A stretch of DNA of 5,742 nucleotides. It comes from Flavobacteriales bacterium UBA2798 (lineage in GTDB: Bacteria; Bacteroidota; Bacteroidia; Flavobacteriales_D; UBA2798). Positions 1 through 5,742 of the stretch are shown one piece after another; the stretch's first letter is position 1, and every line of letters begins with the position of its first letter. Location: positions 11,953 to 17,694 of the forward strand of contig DEHO01000015.1 of the NCBI GenBank assembly GCA_002351955.1, in the 5' to 3' direction. A program made the translations under genes and the position numbers. The notes under the pieces are model-generated. The model was not told the origin of the DNA. It saw nothing but the letters and a program-made list of their open reading frames with translations, and did no database searches.

Positions 1-1
1 C

Positions 2-2317
2 AGCGATAACTTTACCGATTGCAGCACCATTCCCTGTTCAGATACACTAACCGATATAGGAGGCGGGCGGTTTAAAAACTATTACGACAACGAAAACTAC
101 ACCTACACCATTGCTCCTCCAAACGCAGGATCTGTTACTTTAACTTTCTCCTCTTTTTCATTGGAGAACAATTATGATTTTCTGTATGTGTATAATGGTC
201 CCGGTACCACATCACCGCAATTTCCGGGATCACCATTTACAGGAACAACGCTACCTCCGGCACTCACAGGAACAACAGGAGCAATAACGCTGCGTTTTAC
301 CAGCGACAATTCAACCACTTCAGCGGGGTTTGTAGCCACCTATCAGTGCACCAGCGACAATCAACCCCCAACCACAGGAATAAACGCAAGCAACAACTGG
401 AAAACCGCCAACTTCTCAATAAGTTTTACCGATCAGGATGCCGGCAGTGGAGTAGCTCGTTCCTTTTGGCAGGTAATGGACAACAACGGTACTGAATGGC
501 GTGCGAATGGAAGTCATGGTTTTTTCAATGATAATTTCTCCGGCACCATTCACTCCGACTGGACACAACAAAGCGGCACCTGGATCATTAATTCAGGACG
601 TTTGGCACACACGGATGAAAGCAATGGCAATACAAATATTTTTGCGGCGGTTACACAAACATCTTCCTATCAATACCTCTATCACTGGCAGGGAAAAATG
701 AGCGGAACAGGAACGAATCGACGCAGCGGCATCCATTTTTTCTGCGACAATCCATCATTACCCAACCGCGGCAATTCCTATTTCGTTTATTTCAGAGTCG
801 ATCAAAACAAATGTCAGATTTACGAAGTGGTGAATGATGTTTTTACGCTTATGACGGATCACTCTATATCCATTGCTGCAAATACCTGGTACGATTATAA
901 AATCACTTACGATCCCACTAGCGGCACAATTAAAGCTTATGTAAACAATGTTCTGGTTTCCCAATGGACAGACAGTACTCCGCTAATTGCAGGAAACAGT
1001 ATTTCATTGCGTTCAGCAAACGTGAATATGGAATACGATGATGTAAAAGTATACCGCAGCCGAACAACAACAGAAAACGTTTCGCTGGGCTCATCATCCG
1101 CAATGGTAAGGTATCAAAACAACGGACCTGCAAATTCTTCTTGCCGAATCCGCACAATGATCATCGACAACGCCAACAATTGGAGCAACAGTGCGAGTCA
1201 GGATCAAAACATTGACTGGACACCACCAACAACACCGGCCTATTTACAGGAAGGAATTTCAGTTGATATTGATACCACCCATGAAAACTTAAACCGATCT
1301 GCCAGTTGGGGAAGTTCAAACGATCCACATTCGGGAATTCAAACCTATTCCATCAGCATCGGAACAACACCCGGCGACAGTAGTATTTTAAACTGGCAAA
1401 ACACAGGGAATGTTACAGGCGATACCATCACTGGAATAAATCTTGTTTTTGGTCAATCCTACTACCTCAACATCAGAGCAGTAAATGGTGCATCATTACG
1501 TTCATTGCTGATCAGCTCAAATGGTTTTTACGTTACACAACCAACAGCAGCTCCGATTGCTAATTTCACTTCGGGGGCAATGAATGCCTGCACAGCATTT
1601 CCATTTTTGATCTTCAACTCATCTACAAATGCTACCGGTTTTCTGTGGAATATTCCTGGCGGAAACCCATCTACTTCAACAGCTACTCATCCGGAAATTT
1701 TGTTTCCTTCGAGTGGAAATTATACAGTCACACTAACAGCAAATGGTCCGAGTGGTACAGATGTACTTTCACAACAACTTACAATAACCTTGATCGATCC
1801 TCCGGTAGCATCGTTTTCTGTAAACGACACCTTGCTTTACCTACCGGGTGCGTATCTGGCAATCAGCAATTGGAGTCAGAATGCATCATCCTACTCCTGG
1901 AATTTTGGAGACAGCACTTTTTCAACCGATCCGGCTCCATGGCATCTTTATAATCAGTCCGGAATTTATCAGGTGTTGCTCCTTGCAGAAAACAGCGTTT
2001 GTCCTTCCGACACAGCAATGGCAACTGTGTATGTTTTTGCGCCCACGGGTACAAATGATGCAATTGCTGAAAGTGGAACAATAATCCTAAACAATCAAAC
2101 TTTATATATACAATGGGATATACCTCAACAACTTGAATGCGGAATTGAGCTGATTGATATCCAGGGCAAGCAGATCTTGTACAGCACGCCATCCGGGTAT
2201 TCCATTCAAAACGGTGTTTCAATTCATGTTCCTGAACTGAGCAGTGGAGTCTATTTATGCAGACTGTTTTTCCCAACATTTGTTAAAACCGTTAAACTGG
2301 TGTTCATTCAGGAATAA
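2..2317 (+). CDS. Secreted CUB / LamG-like / FN3 / PKD multidomain protein with type A T9SS sorting domain (5' partial)
   Basis: This is a cell-surface or secreted protein, probably involved in adhesion or substrate binding; any catalytic part would lie off the left edge. The frame is open from base 2 to the TAA at 2315-2317 (771 residues visible). The TTG at 161 lies inside the CUB domain and is not a start. Numbering from base 2, residues 12-116 read as a CUB domain bounded by Cys12 and Cys116, with E55, D59 and D102 placed like calcium-binding CUB residues. Residues 122-175 are Ig-like, 176-355 resemble a LamG/concanavalin fold (NDNFSG start, DDVKVYRS end), 355-408 look like the rest of the Ig domain, and 408-510 are FN3-like. 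Residues 517-599 and 600-680 are PKD domains (FLWNIPGGNP; YSWNFGDSTF). Residues 697-771 match a type A sorting domain (IELIDIQGKQ, SSGVYLCRLF, ending KTVKLVFIQE), which is known to direct export through T9SS and removal or anchoring at the surface. The domain calls are by eye; the sorting domain and PKDs are the surest, the LamG and FN3 limits approximate. The gene downstream begins 33 bases after its stop, so co-transcription is possible. Confidence 0.88.
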   Translation, partial: SDNFTDCSTIPCSDTLTDIGGGRFKNYYDNENYTYTIAPPNAGSVTLTFSSFSLENNYDFLYVYNGPGTTSPQFPGSPFTGTTLPPALTGTTGAITLRFTSDNSTTSAGFVATYQCTSDNQPPTTGINASNNWKTANFSISFTDQDAGSGVARSFWQVMDNNGTEWRANGSHGFFNDNFSGTIHSDWTQQSGTWIINSGRLAHTDESNGNTNIFAAVTQTSSYQYLYHWQGKMSGTGTNRRSGIHFFCDNPSLPNRGNSYFVYFRVDQNKCQIYEVVNDVFTLMTDHSISIAANTWYDYKITYDPTSGTIKAYVNNVLVSQWTDSTPLIAGNSISLRSANVNMEYDDVKVYRSRTTTENVSLGSSSAMVRYQNNGPANSSCRIRTMIIDNANNWSNSASQDQNIDWTPPTTPAYLQEGISVDIDTTHENLNRSASWGSSNDPHSGIQTYSISIGTTPGDSSILNWQNTGNVTGDTITGINLVFGQSYYLNIRAVNGASLRSLLISSNGFYVTQPTAAPIANFTSGAMNACTAFPFLIFNSSTNATGFLWNIPGGNPSTSTATHPEILFPSSGNYTVTLTANGPSGTDVLSQQLTITLIDPPVASFSVNDTLLYLPGAYLAISNWSQNASSYSWNFGDSTFSTDPAPWHLYNQSGIYQVLLLAENSVCPSDTAMATVYVFAPTGTNDAIAESGTIILNNQTLYIQWDIPQQLECGIELIDIQGKQILYSTPSGYSIQNGVSIHVPELSSGVYLCRLFFPTFVKTVKLVFIQE

Positions 2318-2332
2318 TTTTTGCTACCTTTT
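2301..2332 (+). promoter_or_regulatory. Possible Bacteroidota-type promoter for the downstream barrel gene
   Basis: TACCTTTT at 2325-2332 matches seven of eight positions of the Bacteroidota -7 element TAnnTTTG. The upstream element is weak: only TGTT at 2301-2304 sits near the expected distance, where TTTG or TTG would be expected. The implied leader before the ATG at 2351 is only about 10-12 bases. The sequence also overlaps a 7-base inverted repeat (2319-2325 with 2336-2342). In an AT-rich gap such a match arises easily by chance, and read-through from the upstream gene is an alternative. Confidence 0.28.
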
Positions 2333-2350
2333 TAAAGCAAAACCGGTTGT

Positions 2351-3169
2351 ATGAAAAAACTATCTACCCTATTGTTCGTGGCTCTGTTTTCGTTTAACGC
2401 AGAAGCTCACTATGAAAAACCTTTATTCAGCTATAGCTTTAGTTATCTGAACAATTACCCGCTGTCGGCAATGCGTCCGCAACTCGATGGAGTAAATGGA
2501 TTCGACATCCATGCTTATGGTCCCTTAAAAGGATCGCGACTACAGCTTGGTTTTTCCTTTGCATACGGCAATTACGGAAACAAAAACTCCAAGATCGATT
2601 TTGCCACACAAGATGGCTCGCGTTTTATTGCGGATATGACCATCAGCAATTATTACTTAAGTCCGAATATGCGTTTCAAATACGATTTCAGACCCTATGC
2701 AAGCGCCGTTCGTCCCTATGCTGAAGTCACCGGTGGCGTTACCTTTTTCCAAACCTCACTCAACATCTGGGATCCGGAAGACGAAACCAATTGCGAGGCA
2801 TTGGAAACTCATTTCCTGAAAAAGGACAATACCTGGACCACCTATGCCGGTGCAGGAGTGGAAATCTCCTTGACTTCACTCATCAATAAAGGCGAGCATT
2901 CCGATTGCGCCATGGATTTTTCCGTTTTCTTCTCAGGAGGATTTCGCACCGGAGGAAAAGTGGAATACATGAGTGTGGATATGGACGATCAGAATCTGCA
3001 AACACATGCAGGTCATCATGGCACCTCTGCTGATAAATCTCCTTTCAATGTTGATTTCGTCAACACGGTTACTCAGGAAAGACATCAACATCACATCGCC
3101 TACGTTTTTCGTTCGCCGATAATGATGTATGAATTTCAATTCGGAATACGGATGCACTTCGGAAAATAG
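2351..3169 (+). CDS. Putative outer-membrane beta-barrel-like protein, family not recognised
   Basis: I do not recognise the family. The 272-residue product begins with a clear signal peptide: K2 and K3, a hydrophobic stretch LLFVALFSF, and an AEA-H cleavage site after residue 19, which also supports the ATG at 2351. The mature protein is rich in aromatic, alternating segments typical of transmembrane beta strands (GSRLQLGFSFAYG at 61-73, VRPYAEVTGGVTFF at 120-133, TYAGAGVEISL at 164-174, SVFFSGGFRTGGKVEYMSV at 191-209) and ends with a barrel-like strand YEFQFGIRMHFGK. Residues 140-160 are acidic with C148; the only other Cys is C186. Residues 209-249 are hydrophilic and His-rich (H219, H222, H223, H245, H247, H248), plausibly an extracellular loop. 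No Shine-Dalgarno sequence is visible, which is common in this phylum. It starts 33 bases after the type A cargo gene, so it may be a partner of that protein, but nothing in its sequence proves this. The coding call is strong; the barrel assignment is an inference from strand pattern. Confidence 0.85.
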   Translation: MKKLSTLLFVALFSFNAEAHYEKPLFSYSFSYLNNYPLSAMRPQLDGVNGFDIHAYGPLKGSRLQLGFSFAYGNYGNKNSKIDFATQDGSRFIADMTISNYYLSPNMRFKYDFRPYASAVRPYAEVTGGVTFFQTSLNIWDPEDETNCEALETHFLKKDNTWTTYAGAGVEISLTSLINKGEHSDCAMDFSVFFSGGFRTGGKVEYMSVDMDDQNLQTHAGHHGTSADKSPFNVDFVNTVTQERHQHHIAYVFRSPIMMYEFQFGIRMHFGK

Positions 3170-3171
3170 AA

Positions 3172-4224
3172 TCAAAAAAAAATCCCGCGATCTGCGGGAT
3201 TTTTTCTTAATAACAATCGGGTCGATTTCCCTTTACCGGCACCAATTCCTGCACGGTACATCAGCATCATTTCCATTCCGCCATTTCCATTGGTGGCAAC
3301 GGATAGATTTGACAGATTAATATCATAACTGAATGCAAGGGTGAAGCCTGTCCAGTTAAACTGTAACGCTCCCCAAAACGCATCTCCCACGCGGTAATAC
3401 GCACCCAATCCTGCAGAAATCTCATTGGAATATCCGGTGTAATGCGATTGTTTCTGAATAATGTATTTCACATCGCTACCAAAATTGATAATACGGTTTA
3501 CGCCCTGCATTTTCACAAGGAAATTGGGAAGGATCGCCATGTTGGAATTTGATAGTTCAAATTCAGCTCCGCCATGAAAAGTGAATTTCATCAGCATCTT
3601 ATCCTTGGTGCCAAGAAAACTTACATTCGGACGAGTTAAGTGCGCTCCTGCTAAACCCAGATAATAAGCAGTTTCCTTATGGGGACGATACAACCAATAC
3701 GATCCTGCACTTACATCAAAGGCCATGAATTTATCGTTCACAAAAGTTTCATTATTGGCAACTGCAGAACTGAATTCTGTTCCTATCCATTGATTGCCGT
3801 AATACAAATCTGCTCCGTTAATGCTTTTGGTCAGCAATGAAGGTTGTACACCGAATGTCCAGTACATCCCCTCTTTTAGTTTTGCTGCCCACGCAATGTT
3901 GAGTCCGTACTGACCGGATGTCAATTTTGCAGATCCTGCTTTATCATTGTAGAAAACGCCGCCAATACTCAAAAAACCTTCACTGCCATTTGCAACACGG
4001 GCATCAACAGATCCGGTAAATGTTGTAAAAGGTTCGCTTACCGATTTCCATTGCGAACGGTAATTCATCACGCCGCGGATATCGCCATTGAACATTCCCG
4101 CTGTTGCCGGATTGATATAGGCGGACGCAGTATAAAACTGAGAGAAATGAATATCCTGCTGACCAAAAACCTGAACACTCCATCCGAGGAGCATCGCAGA
4201 AAATATGATTTTTACTTTTTGCAT
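3172..4224 (-). CDS. PorP/SprF family type IX secretion system membrane protein (C-terminus possibly frameshifted)
   Basis: This is an outer-membrane beta-barrel protein of the PorP/SprF family, which works with the T9SS in export or surface attachment of type B sorting-domain cargo. The 350-residue frame starts with a signal peptide (MQKVK, then IIFSAMLLGWSVQVFG, likely cut before QQ). Family hallmarks follow in order: QDIHFSQFYTASAYINPATAG (23-43), NYRSQWKSV (54-62), FYNDKAGSAKLTSGQYGLNI (91-110), LGLAGAHLTRPNVSFLG (189-205), AYYRVGDAFWGALQFNWTGF (275-294) and SYDINLSNLSVATNG (299-313). The ATG follows the stop of the type B cargo gene by 18 bases with a purine-rich GAAGAAA just upstream, so the two genes form an operon. 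The last residues as called, RLLLRKNPADRGIFF, are unlike a normal end for this family and are encoded by the terminator hairpin. The +1 frame gives QELVPVKGNRPDCY and a TAA at 3207-3209 just before the hairpin, so the true end may be near 3207. Family certain; end uncertain. Confidence 0.93.
   Translation of the reverse strand: MQKVKIIFSAMLLGWSVQVFGQQDIHFSQFYTASAYINPATAGMFNGDIRGVMNYRSQWKSVSEPFTTFTGSVDARVANGSEGFLSIGGVFYNDKAGSAKLTSGQYGLNIAWAAKLKEGMYWTFGVQPSLLTKSINGADLYYGNQWIGTEFSSAVANNETFVNDKFMAFDVSAGSYWLYRPHKETAYYLGLAGAHLTRPNVSFLGTKDKMLMKFTFHGGAEFELSNSNMAILPNFLVKMQGVNRIINFGSDVKYIIQKQSHYTGYSNEISAGLGAYYRVGDAFWGALQFNWTGFTLAFSYDINLSNLSVATNGNGGMEMMLMYRAGIGAGKGKSTRLLLRKNPADRGIFF
3174..3206. terminator. 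Bidirectional intrinsic terminator between convergent genes
   Basis: ATCCCGC (3182-3188) pairs perfectly with GCGGGAT (3194-3200) around the five-base loop GATCT. The stem is flanked by nine A on the left (3174-3182) and a run of T on the right (3200-3205), so it has a U-tract when read in either direction and the A/T flanks can extend the stem. It starts a few bases after the plus-strand stop at 3167-3169. For the minus strand it overlaps the last codons of the PorP/SprF gene as called, which is odd and is discussed under findings. Confidence 0.9.
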
Positions 4225-4242
4225 GATTTCTTCGGTTTGGAA

Positions 4243-5742
4243 TTAACGTGTTAGAGTAACATTTCCTTTCAGAGTTCCGCTTGCGCCCGACACCAGCGAA
4301 TATTCCAGATACCAGACGAAGACACCGGTATTCACCATCTTCTGATCGTATTTTCCATCCCACCCAATATTCGGATCGTTCGTCTCAAACATTTTTTGTC
4401 CGTAACGATTGTAAACGATAAACGTCACGCCCTGAATTCCCTGACCATACACCATCAGCACATCGTTTATTCCATCGTTATTGGGAGAAAAAGCATTGGG
4501 AACGCCGATTCCTTCTATCACATTAACAAAAACAGTGACCTGATCGGTTGCCGAACATCCATTTTCGGTGAAGGTCACGGTATAGGTTGTAGTTGTTAAG
4601 GGAGCAGCAGTTGTTGTTGCTGAACCGGGCGATGACAATCCTGTTGAGGGTGTCCAGATATAGGTACCCAATCCGGTTGCGACAGCAGTTAAAATGGCGG
4701 AGTTACCAATATCGATGGTTGTATCTGCATTGGCAAAAACGGTTGGATTCGGATTTACAGTTATCGTTGACGTTGTGGAACTGGATGTTATTCCATCACT
4801 CACCGTAAGCACAACCTGGTATGAACCCGGTGTATTGAAACATATCGTACCGGGATTCTGAAGAGTCGAACTCGATGGTGTTCCTCCGGGGAATGTCCAG
4901 TTGTAGAGTGTTGCATCTGTACTGGTGTTATTGAAGGTAACACATGCTCCTGCGCACAGGTTGGTTGCAGAAGGTGTAAAAGAAGCAACCGGAACGGTGC
5001 AATTGGAAACAACAATGAGATTGGTTGTGGTTGTTGAATTACTTCCACCGGAATTTGTAACTGTAAGCGTTACATCATAGGTACCGGGAGTGGAATAGGT
5101 AATCACCGGATTCTGCAATGTGCTCGTTGCAGGCGTACCTCCGGGGAAGGACCAACTCCAACCGGTAGGAGTGCCGGTGGACTGATCTGTAAACGTTACT
5201 TGTTGTCCGATACAAATTGCAGTTGTATTTGCAGAAAAGGCAGCTGTAGGTGGCGTTGAACAATTGTTCACCGTAATCATATTGGTAATGGTTTCGGTAT
5301 CACTTCCATTGGCGTTGGTTACGGTAAGTGTAACAGTATATGTTCCCGGCGTTGCATAGGTAACCGAAGGATTTTGCACCGTACTTGTTGCAGGTGTTCC
5401 GCCGGTAAATGTCCAGCTCCAGCTTGTAGGCGAGCCGGTTGACAGATCCGTAAAATTAACCGCATCTCCTGAACAGATTGTTGTTAAACTGGCAGAGAAT
5501 GCCGCTGTTGGTGGTGAGGTACAGGTGGTGACGGTTATCAGATTGGTGCTGGTCGTAGAATTGCTTCCATTTCCATTGGTTACAGTAAGCGTAACGGAAT
5601 AGGTACCGGGTGTTGCGTAAGTGATCACAGGATTTTGTGCAGTGCTCGTTGCTGGTGTCCCTCCGGGGAATGACCAACTCCAGCTCGTTGGACCACCGGT
5701 CGACTGATCCGTAAACGTAACCGGATCGCCTGCGCATATGTC
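4243..5742 (-). CDS. PKD-repeat surface protein with type B (CHU_C) T9SS sorting domain (5' partial)
   Basis: This is the C-terminal 499 residues of a large secreted, probably adhesive, surface protein; the N-terminus lies beyond the right edge. The frame is open from 5742 to the TAA at 4243-4245. The GTG at 5626-5628 lies within a PKD repeat (NPVITYATPG) and is not a start. Numbering from base 5742, residues 2-88, 89-175 and 176-261 are three nearly identical PKD units (ICxG, STG-PT-WSW, GGTPATST, YxTPGTYxVTLTVTN), followed by a fourth diverged unit at 262-329 (LCAGAC, YNWTFPGGTPSSST). Residues about 335-405 form a further Ig/PKD-like domain (GTYIWTPSTGLSSPG, TTTTYTVTFTENGC). Residues 414-499 match the gliding-motility-associated type B sorting domain: VPNAFSPNNDGINDV, VYNRYGQKMFET, GWDGKYDQK, ending KGNVTLTR. 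Type B cargo is known to need a SprF-like partner, and a PorP/SprF gene lies 18 bases downstream in the same operon. The promoter is outside the window. Composition is Thr/Ser-rich with very few charged residues until the sorting domain, as usual for such stalk regions. Confidence 0.93.
   Translation of the reverse strand, partial: DICAGDPVTFTDQSTGGPTSWSWSFPGGTPATSTAQNPVITYATPGTYSVTLTVTNGNGSNSTTSTNLITVTTCTSPPTAAFSASLTTICSGDAVNFTDLSTGSPTSWSWTFTGGTPATSTVQNPSVTYATPGTYTVTLTVTNANGSDTETITNMITVNNCSTPPTAAFSANTTAICIGQQVTFTDQSTGTPTGWSWSFPGGTPATSTLQNPVITYSTPGTYDVTLTVTNSGGSNSTTTTNLIVVSNCTVPVASFTPSATNLCAGACVTFNNTSTDATLYNWTFPGGTPSSSTLQNPGTICFNTPGSYQVVLTVSDGITSSSTTSTITVNPNPTVFANADTTIDIGNSAILTAVATGLGTYIWTPSTGLSSPGSATTTAAPLTTTTYTVTFTENGCSATDQVTVFVNVIEGIGVPNAFSPNNDGINDVLMVYGQGIQGVTFIVYNRYGQKMFETNDPNIGWDGKYDQKMVNTGVFVWYLEYSLVSGASGTLKGNVTLTR
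4756..5739 (-). repeat. Tandem PKD-coding repeat array, about 261-base unit
   Basis: Three full in-frame units of 87, 87 and 86 codons (5479-5739, 5218-5478, 4960-5217) are followed by a diverged fourth unit (4756-4959). Each full unit begins at the ICxG motif. Hand counting gives about 63 of 87 identical residues between the first two units; the DNA is clearly similar as well, by eye roughly three quarters. The array is cut by the right edge, so the total number of units is unknown. Such arrays are prone to copy-number change and to assembly collapse. Confidence 0.88.

Noticed and set aside
161..163. TTG as start of the plus-strand multidomain protein
   Set aside because: The frame is open back to base 2 and the upstream 53 residues form the first half of the CUB domain, including its Cys and the GGG-NYYDNENYTYTI stretch. 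The gene simply begins outside the window.
1863..2279. 138-residue minus-strand open frame opposite the PKD2 and sorting-domain region
   Set aside because: It is antisense to a clear PKD plus type A sorting domain, has no recognisable motif or signal peptide and a composition typical of a shadow frame.
2319..2342. Hairpin after the plus-strand cargo gene as a terminator
   Set aside because: The stem is mostly A-T with a ten-base loop and no following T run, so it is unlikely to terminate; co-transcription with the next gene stays possible.
3129..3320. 63-residue plus-strand frame crossing the convergent junction
   Set aside because: It runs through the end of the barrel gene, the terminator and the antisense of PorP/SprF, with no start context or motif.
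4004..4363. 119-residue minus-strand frame spanning the cargo / PorP junction
   Set aside because: It overlaps the N-terminus of PorP/SprF and the end of the CHU_C domain in another frame; both of those are strongly supported by family motifs.
4800..5048. Open frames on both strands inside the PKD array (also 5075-5263, 5456-5737, 4593-4808)
   Set aside because: They recur because the 261-base repeat lacks stops in other frames; their translations show no domain pattern.
5626..5628. GTG as start of the PKD / type B protein
   Set aside because: The 38 codons from 5742 to 5629 are open and encode the first half of a PKD unit matching the other units, so this Val is internal.
4756..5739. CRISPR-like or non-coding tandem repeat
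   Set aside because: The unit is 261 bases, in frame, without short repeat-spacer structure, and codes for PKD domains throughout.

Overview
The window looks like a piece of a Bacteroidota chromosome or metagenome contig (Flavobacteriia or Sphingobacteriia/Cytophagia-like; I cannot resolve it further). The diagnostic signs are two kinds of type IX secretion system (T9SS) sorting domain, a PorP/SprF-family outer-membrane protein, PKD-repeat surface proteins and AT-rich start regions with no clear Shine-Dalgarno sequence. There are four protein genes, two per strand, facing each other. No tRNA, rRNA, CRISPR array, transposase or integration site is visible.

Left half, plus strand. Positions 2-2317 are the 3' part of a large secreted protein: CUB domain, an Ig-like domain apparently interrupted by a LamG/concanavalin-like domain, a fibronectin-III-like region, two PKD domains and a type A sorting domain. 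Its 5' end is outside the window. After a 33-base gap comes a gene for a 272-residue signal-peptide-bearing, beta-rich, probable outer-membrane protein (2351-3169) that I cannot assign to a family.

Centre. The stops of the two converging units are 2 bases apart (3169 and 3172). A strong hairpin flanked by A and T runs (about 3174-3206) can serve as a bidirectional terminator. As called, it lies inside the last codons of the minus-strand gene. That, together with a more plausible C-terminus in another frame, suggests a one-base frameshift near 3226-3262.

Right half, minus strand. Transcription runs right to left. A PKD-repeat protein ending in a type B (CHU_C, gliding-motility-associated) sorting domain (4243-5742, N-terminal part outside the window) is followed 18 bases later by a PorP/SprF-family gene (3172-4224). 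In Flavobacterium johnsoniae, SprF is encoded next to and needed for secretion of the type B cargo SprB, so this pair is best read as a surface adhesin with its own secretion partner.

The four genes therefore form two back-end-to-back-end cell-surface modules, one with a type A cargo plus an unknown barrel and one with a type B cargo plus PorP/SprF. The individual families are known. The less expected features are the probable porP frameshift at the shared terminator, the His-rich segment in the unknown barrel, the domain-in-domain layout of the type A cargo and the alternating similarity of the PKD units. I do not see convincing evidence of a wholly new system.
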